Source: Volvox africanus
Lineage: Eukaryota > Chlorophyta > Chlorophyceae > Chlamydomonadales > Volvocaceae
Reading direction: 5' to 3'
DNA: 64,000 bases
Assembly (NCBI GenBank): GCA_030268105.1
Contig: BSDZ01000009.1
Span: forward strand, 2,578,531-2,642,530
Positions within the stretch are counted from its first letter, which is position 1. Every line of letters begins with the position of its first letter. The translations under genes and the position numbers were made by a program. Shown one piece after another: positions 47,874 to 59,861 of the stretch. Under the pieces are notes generated by a model. That model was not told where the DNA came from, made no database searches, and was given only the letters and a program-made list of their open reading frames with translations.

Positions 47874-50225
47874 ATGTTGTCTCGGGGCTTCTGCCGGACC
47901 TTCGGCGTTCGCTCTCCTTGCGCTCGACCTGTTGCGAGTGCGATTAAGTTCAAGGCGTGCAACTTATTATTATACGCTTCCACATCTTCAGTTTCACCAG
48001 TTTTAACTACGCGAGACGGAATGGCGAACGACGATGCCATCGCTGACCTGAAGCCGGTGCTCTTATGGCGGTACTTTAAGGACCTAACACAAATACCTCG
48101 ACCTTCAAAGCATGAGGATCGGTAAAGTTAATAAATTTCCCAGGGCTTTGCTGTGGTGGACCTTTTTCAGAACGGGGAGCCGGACCCGCTGACAAACGCT
48201 CCTTCAGCCAAAATGCCCCTGCAACAAATCTCCGTTTCTTCTCCTCCCCCTCCTTCTCCTCCGCCTTAATTTAATACTCATATCCATTTAGGTAAGGTGC
48301 GATAATACGCCACCCCGTCCTAATCCGTCTTACAGTATTTTCGCAAGGTAGCCTGACTCTAGTTCCCCGCGGCAGTCCGGCGCCCCTTGTCCAGATCCCC
48401 CTTATTATCTCTGTGAACTGCGAACCGTTGTCTTACAGTTACGCACACGGGGACGGCATCTTGGGCGACTTCTGATGCGTAACAATAGACATATTTGTGC
48501 CGTGCTGTCGTACCCCAGGGTGGTACAGTACTTGAAGGACTTTGCAGCCGAGCGGCAGTTACCCTGGCCAGCAGGACGCCGTGGGTAACCTTGTCATCCG
48601 CCGTCCAGGCTCCGGAGGCGGCGAGGGCGCTCCATGCGTGGTCGTACAGGTAGGGGTTTCAGCCCGGCCAACTGAGGCGAAGTTGACAGACCCATGGGTT
48701 CCGGTCATCTAACTATCTCAAGTTCATTCACACGGGTCCCGACCAGTGCTTTTCTCAGTAACCAGTTACTTTTTTCGTAACCAAAAATAAATTTTGGACT
48801 TCAGAAGCAGTAACCAGGAAATTGATCGGGACTTGGGCTGGTTACTTGTGATGGATGGCCCCTCTCCCACTGCTGGGGTACCGGCCACAAGGTCCGGTAG
48901 ATTTCACAAAATGCTGTATCTCTCTTGTATCCGCCTATGCGAAGGCCCAATTGGAAGAGGACTAAACACGGGCCATCCTGGACACTACCCGTAGCTACCA
49001 CCAGGATACTACGCAAAAGAGGCGTTTTAGCCTGGAAATTTTATGAATATACGTATGCGAATGATGATATGAAGCTTTTGCTCTTCCAAAGACAAAAGAA
49101 CAATTTGCTAAGCTAGTTCATAGTCAATGGCAAGCAGTTCTATCAGGTCCGTGGGGTTCTCCAGCCTGAAGGCCCTCTGCATGTGCATGTATGCCCAGGA
49201 CTAATTAACATTCAGCACATTTCCGTACACAGAGACCATTTCCAGTTTTCCACCTGGTGACGAGGTGAGCAGCAACTGCAAGTGGGTACATTCAGAGTAG
49301 TTGTGAGAGAGAGTCATTCATGAATTGTGCAAGGCGGATTCCGGCACCCTGGTATCTGACCCTATTACAGCCTATGATATAATGGTGTACGTTGCTAAAA
49401 CTGCCCTAAGTCCCCGGGTCGAACCCGGACTAGCCACAACAGGTTATAACGCAAGCACGACTGGATGCGCAGTGATCCCGTCTGACCTATGGTGGATATC
49501 CGGGCTGGCGCTACGTCAGGGTTAGATCCCGCCGCCCTAAATGACGAGAAGTGGATGGTGGTGCCGGGAAAAACAAAAGAACCCATCCGGCGGGTGCAAG
49601 GCGCAAGCTGTCCTACGGGGTGCCAGGGGCGGCTTGAGGACGTTCACAGCAGGGTGGGGAGGATTGTAATGGGGGAACTTGCACCCCGGCATCATGCGCT
49701 ACTGCACCCTGGGTTACAAAGTGACCCTCCTAAGAGCTGAGGCAAGAGGCAAGGTGGTGTTTAGGGGTTTTCATCATGCTCTGAGGGGGCGCAAAAGGCG
49801 CCCTAGACTTTTTCGCTATTGTAGGTTTTGTAACCAACGTACCGGAAAATACATTTCGTTTCTTGACCTGTACCCAAAGTAAGACTCCCAAACGAAAAGA
49901 ACACGGGACCCGACGATAAGTTAGTATACGGATATGTATGTGCGAGAAGAGATTATCGCCGACATGTCCATCCGGGTTCGGGTAGACAAAACGTTTGGGA
50001 GCGTTATGGCGCGCAAACAATTAAGCGTATTGTAATACTATGCCAACTTAGCGGTTTGTCGTCGTTTTTATCTTGCATTTTCGGTGCTACAGAGCCGTAC
50101 AGAGCCGGCTCCGTACCGAATACAAGATTGAACCAGTGGTCGGTTCGGATCACATCACGAATATTGAAATGATCGATCGAAATGTCACGTCCCCCCCGTT
50201 ATCCTGGCAAACCAGACATTGTTTA

Positions 50226-50272
50226 ATCTACTGTTCTCGGGGGGAGGGGAGGAGAGGGGAGGGGAAGGGGGG
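50226..50272. repeat. G-rich tract with quadruplex potential
   Basis: GGGGGGAGGGGAGGAG-type runs with more than four closely spaced G4 blocks, inside a PepD intron. A second similar tract lies at 50815-50890. Confidence 0.7.
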
Positions 50273-51989
50273 ATAGTGAAAATGTTTTGCTTTGTCAACC
50301 GCTGCCTCTCGAGCCACCGCCCCGTCGGAGGCCCTGTGACCTGTGCGTCAGCTTCCTCTCTTCATCCCTAGGTTTCAACCCCTTCACGTCACCCAATCAG
50401 GGGCATGTGGATATGGTCTGCGAGGAAAGAGCCCTCTCTGGACCACAACTTCCTAACCGACCCACTGGCTCTCCGCCGCGACGGGGACTGGCTGAAAGCC
50501 ATCGGCACGACCTTGGGGGCCGACAAACGGCATCGGTGAGAGTGGTGGTACGGCAGGTGGTGGGACGCAGACGACAAGGAGTTTTGGGGGGGTAGGTTAG
50601 GCAGGCAGGCACTTACGATACGTACGATATGAATGATATGTCGAATCCCCTGTGCTCCGTACGCCGCCCCTGTTGCGAGCAGGTGTTTGCTACAGCTTCT
50701 TGCGTTGTTGTCCTCTCCGCCAAGTGCGAAGCTACCGCCCCTGGAGTGCCTCTTCACTGTGACGAGGAGACGGGGCCTAACAGGCGAGCGGAGTGGCGGC
50801 GGGAGGCCCTGAAGGGAGGGGAGGGGAGGGGCGAGAGGGGTGCGAGGGGAGGGGAGGGGCAGGAAGGAATGGATGGGCGGGGAAAGGAGGGGTTAAACCC
50901 AAACCCACACACCCCCACACTCCGAGCCAGCAACACTCGGGACAAAGAATTCAATACATGACGCGCACCAGCAGGGAGTGGCCGCACCAACTCGCACCTA
51001 ACCACCTCAAAACAGAACCACCACAACCGCACGGTACGGCATTCGCCACAGGTGCCTTTAATATTTCTCCAGACCTGCTCACTGGCCGTACGATGCTTAA
51101 TTTGGATACAGGTGCGTTACCCGGTGTTCCGGTTGGGCGTGTGTGTCGGGGTTGGCCATGCCTGGGAATGGACGACTTCGTGCCGTACATGCAAGGGGAG
51201 TACGGGACAGACAGTTGGGTGTGTTTTTCTCTTCCAGTTGTTGAAATGCAACCAGTGCAGGCATCTCTTGACTGCTCCGTTCCATCGATATCCTTTTCAC
51301 GCACGCATGCACGGACGCATGCATTCGCTCCCGCAGAGGACTGGGGAGAAGTGTTTATTGCTGCTCTGGTGGCGGCGAATATGAGCCTGGTAGTGGAGGT
51401 GGCCCTGGAACAGCTTACCTCGTCGTCCTCCTCGTTGTCACCAACTAACATGACGGTGCACACGGTAAGCAGAACGGGCGCGCATTCACAGTATGTGGAT
51501 TTCAGCAAGGCCGTGTATTTGCTTTATATTGCGAATAATTTCAGTCCGTATAATTCAGATAAGTTCAGTCCACAATAGGTGCGCAAAAAATGAGTTAGGA
51601 GAAAGGGAAGCGCAAAGCGGCAGGGATTTGAAAGTCAATGTTCGGCAAGTCCGACACCTGTGCGTTCTGTGTACGGAAACCCTCATGGTGGACTGGAAAG
51701 GAGTTTAGGACATGGAAGGGAAAGTGTTGGGGCCTGCGTCAGGGAAGCTCAACCGACGGGTGCCCGCAGTGCTCATTAGTATTCCGGTTCCAGGATATTC
51801 GAAACAAAAGGTCAATCAGAGGATGAGGCTGCTGTTGTCGTACAGTGGCCCTTTTGCACCAAATCGCGATGTTCCCTATCTTACCATATTACCATACTTG
51901 GATGGTTCCAAAAAGCTACCCCACGCCACAACCTGGGCAATATGAACAGTGCAAATATTTCCTGTGTAAACTCTCCCTCAAGTATGAAG

Positions 51990-52063
51990 CGCCCAAATGT
52001 GGGCTCGAACCCACGACCACAAGGTTTAAGAGCCTTGCGCTCTACCGACTGAGCTAACCGGGC
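51990..52063 (-). tRNA. tRNA-Lys(CTT), with homopolymer anomalies
   Basis: Minus strand, 74 nt, antisense inside a PepD intron. It has GCCCGGT acceptor start, D-arm GCTC/GAGC with A box TAGCTCAGTCGG, anticodon stem CAAGG/CCTTG around a CTT anticodon, and B box GGTTCGAGCC. Three deviations: the anticodon loop has eight bases because of an extra A (TTAAA), the T-stem/loop is one C short (GAGCCCAC), and the 3' acceptor strand has an extra T (ATTTGGGC). Each is a one-base change in a homopolymer. No clear run of four T follows. Confidence 0.85.
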
Positions 52064-55000
52064 ACGTATGACTAATGGATATCGTTCTATATTGTTATAC
52101 CATAATAACAAAACGTATCTGGCGGCACATCAATCTTCCCGCAAATTGAATCGACCTTTTAACCAAACGGCGCCAGAAACCCGCCTTGGAGGCCGCTTAC
52201 AGAGGAGGAGAATCTCCAGCCTGGACTGATCATGTGGCGACGGAGGGCAGATTCTGAGGGCCAATTTAGGCACTCGGGAACGACTGCGCATTTTTCAATT
52301 AGTTTTATGTCGCCGAAGATTTGGAATCTTTGTCTTCTTCCCTCTCCCCTTCTTCCCGTCTCCCCGTCTTTCCGCTATTTCGACGAATCAGTTGAAGCTG
52401 GGAGGCCTGCTGGGAGGTCACAGCGGTCTCAACATCCACGAAGGCCGCGGTAATGCCGTACAGCTTATGGCGCGGGCGCTGGCGGCGGTGCGGCGGCGGC
52501 AAGGCGTGATGGTTGGAGGCTGGTGGGGCTGACCGGCGGCGACAAGAGGAATGCCATAGCGCGCGATGCCTCGGCAGTCGTACTGGTAGGATGATTTTAA
52601 GGTTGGGGTATGGATTATGTCTGCCGTACGGGGCTCTTTGTGCAACGAACCGAACGAAGAATACATGCTGTCGTGGCACACGGCTTAATACCCGTGTTAC
52701 GTCCGCGAATCTTCCCCCGGCCCCACCCGCTTCTCCGTTGGATGCTGACTGCGACGCCGCTACGTGTTTCCACGTACGGCACGCCGTTCGCGTGGACCAC
52801 AGAGGCAGTGTCGTGCTGTACTGTGTACAGTGTCGTGCTGTACTGTAATAATAATAATGATTTCATCGTACTATACGGCGCTGTACAGGTCGCAGAGGAT
52901 AAGCAGGACGCCTGCGGCATCCGCCATCGAGTCCTGCTTAAGGACCTTCGTACGGAGTACGGCACCATTGAGACGGGGCTGAGCTTAACGCTGACGCCCG
53001 CCGCCGCCGCCGGCTCACCGGCTGAGGCGCTGCCCCCCGCACTGCTTCCAGCGGATGCGGAGAGGTTGCTTTCGTTGCTGCGAGGCTTACCCCACGGACC
53101 ACTGAAATTCTCCCATGCCGTACCGGGCAAGTGGGGATGAAGGGGGGCTTTTGGGGTTCAAGTTGGGTTTTGATGTCGTTGAGGTAGCGGGTGCCATTGG
53201 GGTTCAGTTACAATTTATCAGGTATTCGCTGTTTGGGCGGGTAACGGATTAGCTCGCGTCGAGTGTCGATAGCACGCATCCCCTCCCCATCCTTCCATTG
53301 ACCAGATTAGCACGGCAGCACAAGCAGGACGGTGTGAGGCGGCACGTTGCGCCATATACACACATAATCCGGCTCTTACGCACTCACCCTGATGGCCCCC
53401 TTTTCTTTACCCCCAGGTTTGGTAGAGACCAAGCAACAACGTGGCATCTGTTAAGGAGGTTCGTACACATCGGCCACTGGGAGGGGCAGTTTGGAGGGGT
53501 TGATGGGATGTTTGGGATTTGTACGGTGCCGGGGTTACCTGCCGTGCGACCAATTCCTTCACTCTACCGGACAGTACGGGAGAGCTCCACACTCCACATC
53601 CACAAACTCCACCCCACTTAGCTTAACCTCACCATCCACATCCACATCCCATCAGCGCGATGTAGCTGGTGCACTGATGCCGTACCCTCAATTCCTGGGA
53701 CGCCAGTCCTGGGCTTCCAGGGCTTCCTGGGCTTCCTGCTCGACTTCCTGCCCCTTCCTGCCCTCCGTATTGCCCCACGGCATCGTGTCAGCATGTGGTG
53801 CTTCCCAGCTCGTTTGTCGTATAGTTTGACAAATAGTCGACCCTTACCAACCCGTAACCGAGCACCGGGCCGGATTTTTTATCGTACACCTTCAACTTGA
53901 TCTTCCGTACGGAAGCCGGTCAAGTACCCTCTTGCCCCCTCCTTCCCTACTCCAATCAAGAAAGGCTATAACAATGACGAAAAAGGTTGTACGGACGAAA
54001 TTTCAAACAAACGCATATTGGAAGAAAGCGCCCCGCCCGCCCTCGGCGGTATTATTTCCTTATTCCGATCCTCTTATACATAGATCGTTTCATCTCAACA
54101 AGTAAAGACATGAAAAACAAAGAATATCTAGGACCTAGTCTTTCAACTTTCCCCGTACAGGTCCCCAGCTCCCTTCCCGCGCACCGCCGCTATGTCGTGC
54201 GTAACGTCAACTCGCTCGTCACTCATGGCAGCTCTCGAAGCCACACGTGACGTCATCCAGGTACGAGCTACCATACGGTGCGGCACGTGCTGTGCTCGTA
54301 ATCATCAGCTGCAGGAGTCACCGTACAGTTAAGACCGATGGGTCAGGCGGAGAGGGGTCCCTTCTGATGGTGGTGGTGTCCATTCCATGAACGTGTGCAG
54401 GGGAGCCGGGGTGTGTCAACCCGTACGATCGTCGTACTGTACGGCGCGATTTATTGAGAATAATCAGCACATCCATAAATGTGTCCCCAAAAACAAAAAG
54501 GTAACGCGGCGAGAGCCGGGCGGTTTTCATTTTGACACTACCAGCCTCACCCCTAAACCCCAACCATTCCCCCATCTCCCGGCGCAGGGCCTGGCACGAT
54601 TAGGCGGGGTGCGTTGAAGTCCAGAGGGCAAGGCGTATCCTGCTGGCAGCCCGAACCTGGACAGCAAGGTCCTGAAGGTGCACTGGGGGCTCGTCAGCTG
54701 GTTATGGGCTTTGCCCAGTTGTAAAGGGAATTAGGCCAGCGAGGATTTGGTAAACGGCAAGCATAAAAAGGGAAAGAGGGGAGCTTAACGAGCTATCAGC
54801 TTCGTAGTGAAAAATACGTACCTGTGACCCACGGGTCCGTTACTATTCATAGCTTCACTAAAACCCAACATACACACCGCCCCCGACTTGCCGATCCCAA
54901 TCCCCCCGGACCGCATCAGGTGACGTTGGACGCTTACCGTGATATGCTGGGCGGTAATCAGACCGCAAAGGTGCGTGCGCGCGCGTGTGTATGTGTGTAT

Positions 55001-56307
55001 GTGTGTATATGCGGGCGAGGGTGTTTGGGGAGGGAAGGGATGTGGGTCGGTGCGCGGGTGTGTAGGCTGAATGCGGCCGAGGAAGAAGGGGGTAAGGGGG
55101 AAGGGGGAAGGCACGGAGTATTGAACATGACCGCCAATTCCACTACCACTAGAGGTGGGGGAATTCCAATGGGAATTTGCCGTACATTAACTCGTGGATT
55201 TGGATCTTAGGGTTCACGGCACGGAATCTTCTTTGCAGGCGGCTCACATGTACAACGTTTTGCCTCTTGCACTAGAGACGAGTGGCTCCGCCATTGCTTG
55301 CTTTTGCACTTCCTTCAGTAGCGGCAACCACCCGCACCCGCACCCGCACCTGCACCTGCTGTTGTGGGGTATCCTCCTCTTCTACTAACCGACGGGGGAT
55401 CTCAACGCTACCTTGCTGCTGCAATATTGCTATTCTCTTGTACCGCCGCACACCCGCCGTACAGGTGGGCGCGATCCACGCGGGACTGGAATGCGGCATC
55501 CTGGGGGAGAAGTTCCCGGGTATGGACATGGTGTCATTTGGGTGAGAGTGGTTAGGGTTGTGGGAGTGATAGGGCAGTTGGGGGTGGCAGTGGCGTGTGT
55601 CCTAGAGCAGGTAGAGGGGGCGGAAGCGCCACCTTCCACCGTGCGCGTGCGGGCGATGGTGCAGGTGGTGAGGGCTCAGGTGCTGAGGACTTAGGTGGTG
55701 AGGAGGTGATGGTGAGGTTGATGTGGGTGATGTGGAGACATGGGCGTACGGCCGCTGTGGAAACACTACGGAGGAGTGATGGGTTTGAGATGTTTGGCAG
55801 TCGGGTAGGGTTTTAAAGGTTCGTTGGTTGGTTGGTTGTTGCGTTCGCTTAGCAGTTGTGGATCTCGACCAGCTTCGTGTGACCCGCCCACTTTTGCAGA
55901 CTCACAATGACTTGCGCTGCCCTCCATCCCCCTCAGACCCACCATCAAGGGCGCCCACTCCCCGGACGAGCGCGTGAGGGTGGGTTCGATTGGGCAGTTG
56001 GGGGATTCGGCCGTCGAGTGGAGGGGTGGGAGAAAGGCGACACGAACCGCCCGCGGGGAAGAGACGAGGGGAGGACGCTTCCTCACTACCGGGAATGTGG
56101 CTTGAAGCCAGTTGAGTGAACCCCAAGTTCCAGTCACCAGACCGGTGACAAATCTCCCCTTCCATTCCGCCTCCCCATTCGTCGTACCCCTCCCCTTCCT
56201 CCCCCTCAACCTGGGTCCCTCCACCCTTCCCGCAGATCTCCACAGTGGAGCCATTTGGGAACTAACAATCAAGGTTCTGGAGCGCCCTCGCAGATGTACG
56301 GCAGTGA

Positions 56308-58584
56308 CATCCATACGTTCATGTTCTGGTCATGAGGGCACTGAGGGCAACGTTGAGAATCGATAGAATATGCTGTTATGGTGGTTGCGTGTGTTGATGG
56401 TGGAATGTGGCAGCGGCAGCGGCAGCGGCTCAAACCAAGCACCCAACCAACGCGCTTTGCGGGGCATCACGACTGAGCCCGTGCCAGTGTAACCTGACTG
56501 TGACCCGCATCGCAATTGCCGGTAGCGCCCCTTTGCCATACGCAATCTCAGCTGCCGAAGCCTGGCTCTTAGGGAGGTGGTGGTGGATCGGGGGGAAAGG
56601 GTGGCTGCTCCCGAGACGTACCTGTGGTCAAGGTCTGCCAGGTTTCCACATTCGCACCCGGGGGGCACCCCAGGCCCGCCAGGTCTGATCCACCGTGCAG
56701 CCGACATAGGTGGTGCTGCCCGCTGCGGTGCAGCCGACGATGCTATGTAAGGCCCTAAGTCCTATGTTCACACACATACACACACACACACACATACACA
56801 CACACAACACGCGCGCGCACATATATATATATAATATATATTCATATATATATGTTTGTATATGTTTATATGTGTATTGGGGGGGTGGATTACAAGTGCT
56901 TTTACAGCAGCAAATATCACCAACCGGCAGCGTTTAACGAACACTAGGCTGTCCGGCAGATACCATGTCATCCTTCTTCATCATGTGCAGCCACGTAATA
57001 CCAAATCAATGCCATATCGGCAACCCCGTCCCCCGTGCAAACCCCTGCCCCACCCGACACCCGACATATACACACACATACAAGAGATGTGTACGTGTAC
57101 ATGTGGTTGTGTGGATGGCTACGGTGTAATCTCGTGCGTCACATGTGGCCAGAAAGAGAAACTTTACTGTACGTGTATCAACTAGTTTTGCATGCATGCA
57201 TGTATGTATGAATGTATGTACGTGCACCTACTGACATTGGAGACGGGTTCATGGATAAGGAGCTCACAATTCGTCACCAGCCGCAGACAGCCAGGCGCAC
57301 ACGCGCCACTACCGCGTCAGGTTCCACCAGTGCTCCAACAGCGCGCAATTCAAAGTCTCAAGTTGATGCCGGCCGCCGCACCGCGCTTCCGTGCTACTGC
57401 TATTGCTACTGCTATTGCTGAGGCTACTATTGTGCCACATCCGGTGGCATTAAGGGCAAAGCAGGCAACCTCGACCTCCATCACCACCTAAGCCGCCATA
57501 ATATCCACGCCAACCATTATCTCCATTAATTTGTTTACCCTTTCTGGCGGCCCTAATTTACCGCCTTTTTGGCGGCCCCTAATTTGCGGCAATACGGGGG
57601 CATTTCCTTTACTATGCTACTGCAGTAGTCTAGTGGCTCATGCGACACCAGCTGCAACAGCATTTGCTCGGGGGCCCTATGTGACAAGGCATTTGCGCCT
57701 TCACCTCTTCGCATGTCCCCGCTGGTACATCCACAACTTAATGGCACGAGAGGCACGAGACGGGGCGGGTCTCGGATCACTCACTGCTGGCATTAACATC
57801 CCATGCAGCAGGTGCGGAGAGGGGTTGGGAGACGGCGAGGGCTGCGTGTGGCAGCTGCACTCCCTTCCGCCAGCTTCGCCGCACATGCCGCATATTGCCA
57901 GGATGCCAGCCCCTTGGAATTGCAATGGCAAGCCAAGTATCATGGAGAATATATGCTGCACAGTACAAGTGGTCGCACCCCGTGACATTGGCAATATTAA
58001 TACACATTTTCCAGGCCCCTGGCCCGTTCACTGCCATTGGAAGGGAAACATCTCTCCACGTCGGGGGTAATCCTCGCGAAGAGAAATAATACACCGGGTT
58101 TATGAGACTGAGACTTAACACGACCAGGGACACCGATCACGCCTGATGGCGTTGCTCACGACACGGCACGGCCGACACCGTCCAGAACCACACCCTCCTT
58201 CATGTGCGTGTGTGTGTGTGTGTGTGTTTATTTGTGGAAGCCCTTCCTCCGACTCCTCTCTCCCCTACCCATTTCACGCGCAGCTGCTGTTCGACCCGAG
58301 GCGGGGCAGAAAGGAGTAGCATCCGCACCGGCCTGGGGGTTGCTGACCTCCGGTCTCAGCCTCCACCGGGAACCTCCGGCAGCAAGGAGAGCCGCAGGGG
58401 CTTCAGCAGTAGCAGTAGCTGCAGTGGCTGCTGCCTGAGTTGTTCTTCCAGGTCCACCGCACACATGGTGTGCTGAGCGGCGGGTCCCACACTGGTTCAC
58501 TTGGGTGTCTCACTGCTCAGTACCGCACGTTGATGCGTACCTACCGGTGTGTCAGGAGGCCTCCCATCTCTTTCACCCAACCTC
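56308..58584. other. Intergenic, convergent; microsatellites only
   Basis: Between the dipeptidase end (+) and the transporter end (-). It holds an alternating purine-pyrimidine stretch at 56768-56870 (CA repeats, CGCG, then AT repeats) and GT repeats near 58205-58228. Short GCAT/ATGT repeats lie near 57190, and a repeated GGCGGCCC(C)TAATTT phrase near 57545-57590. No protein resemblance in either strand. Confidence 0.6.
56768..56870. repeat. (CA)n-(CG)n-(TA)n alternating purine-pyrimidine tract
   Basis: Roughly 100 bp of ACACAC, then CGCGCGCAC, then TATATATA, all strictly or nearly alternating. This is the sequence type that readily adopts left-handed DNA or cruciforms. Confidence 0.85.
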
Positions 58585-59829
58585 TTAGCTGGCGGGTGTG
58601 CCGTCCGCTATGCCTGGAAGCAATGACGGCCGGACGAAGACAGTGGGTGAGCCAGCGCTACTACCGCGAGATCCTGATGACACCGCGGCCGGGATTGGAA
58701 CCACAGAGGTCGATGGCAGTCTAGAGGATGAGGACACCGCCAGCACCGACTGCTGCTGCAATCGCAACGACCGTGGTGGCTGTGGCGGCGGCGGTGGCGG
58801 CGGCGAAGGAGGTTTCATCTGTTGATGTTGTAGCAGAGGTAGCAGGTCGTACCCCGGCAGCGGCTTCATGATGTCCTTTTCTCCCAGCTTTAGGTTCCTC
58901 TCCACCTTTAAGGAAATGAATCGGGAGGGGGTCGGGGAGCAGCAACAGCAATCACAGAATTTGACACTCAAGGCTGCTGTTTGTACGACACACGTGAGAC
59001 GGTATATATCCAACAAGTGTGAAGTGACACAATGACTCGCACGTGGAGGTGATGGTGGTGTGGAGGAGATGGTAGGGCTGAGGTTTGGCGCTGAGTTAAA
59101 TCTATCTATATAGACATCTATCTAGACATCGCCCCGTGTGACCCACCTTGTGTTCTTCGAGGTCCCGTTGCTCGTAGTCCACGTGTACGAAAGCCCGCTC
59201 CACCGTGTCGATTGCCTCAATCTGGGAGGAGGGAGCGTGTGGGGACGTCCGGGTAACGAGGAGGGTTAACGAACCGAGGAGAGGAGAGGAGGGGGAGGGA
59301 GGGGGGAGGAGGGGGAGGAGGGGGAGGGAGGGGGAGGAGGGGGAGGAGGGGGAGGAAGACGCGTGGCAGGGAGGAAAGCAGTCCGCAGGTAGATGGTGCA
59401 GGATGGGAAGCTCCGTCATATACATAAGCACAAACACAAGCACAAGAAAGATGAGTACGTGTGTTTGTGTGTGTGTGTGGGGGGGGGGTTGAATATCACG
59501 ATGCTTCCGTCGCTGGCGGCAGCCACAGGCACACGCTCCTTGCCGTACCCGCTACCCGCTACCCGCTACGTGGAACATGGCCTTTGTTATCCGGAGGAAG
59601 TGGGCCCCCTCCCTCCCTCCCTCCCTCTCTCAAAGCACTCGAATGCGCACCTACCTTGTGCTGCAATGCGAGAGCAATGTCGTGGGAGTCCCGTACTGAC
59701 ATATCCGACGGCATCACCACGTCCACCTCCACCACCACATTAGAGCCGTGGTGATAGGCCGTGATGCGGTCCAACTACATGAGAATGCGAACGGACGCCA
59801 TAACCGCCATAACCACCATAACCACCATA

Positions 59830-59861
<32 letters not shown>

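Larger units (their letters stand above)
47874..56307 (+). pseudogene. Xaa-His dipeptidase (PepD, M20C) with many frame breaks
   Basis: M20C metallopeptidase resembling bacterial PepD (aminoacyl-histidine dipeptidase). Recognisable exons: 47874-48121 (Arg/Ser-rich possible transit peptide, then KPVLLWRYFKDLTQIPRPSK), 48519-48649, 50401-50535 (GHVDMVCEE metal-binding His/Asp), 50683-about 50790, 51052-51111, 51337-51464, 52392-52585 (LLGGHSGLNIHEGRGNAVQL), 52889-53126 (GLPHGPLKFSH), 53417-53458, 54161-54260, about 54630-54677, 54920-54970, 55465-55541 (AIHAGLECGILGEKFPGMDM), 55937-55973, 56236-56307. Order and splice sites fit one gene. Inside exons the frame slips by one base near 48568, 50435, 50524, 50759, 50776, 51360, 52515, 53432, 54210 and 56252, mostly in short homopolymers. 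Either a decaying pseudogene or consensus errors over a functional gene; see findings. Some exons (about 51.5-52.3 kb) are not located. Confidence 0.8.

Noticed and set aside
51990..52063. Intron-containing or truncated tRNA
   Set aside because: The length is 74 nt and all arms are present; the anomalies are single-base homopolymer changes, not an intron or a missing arm.
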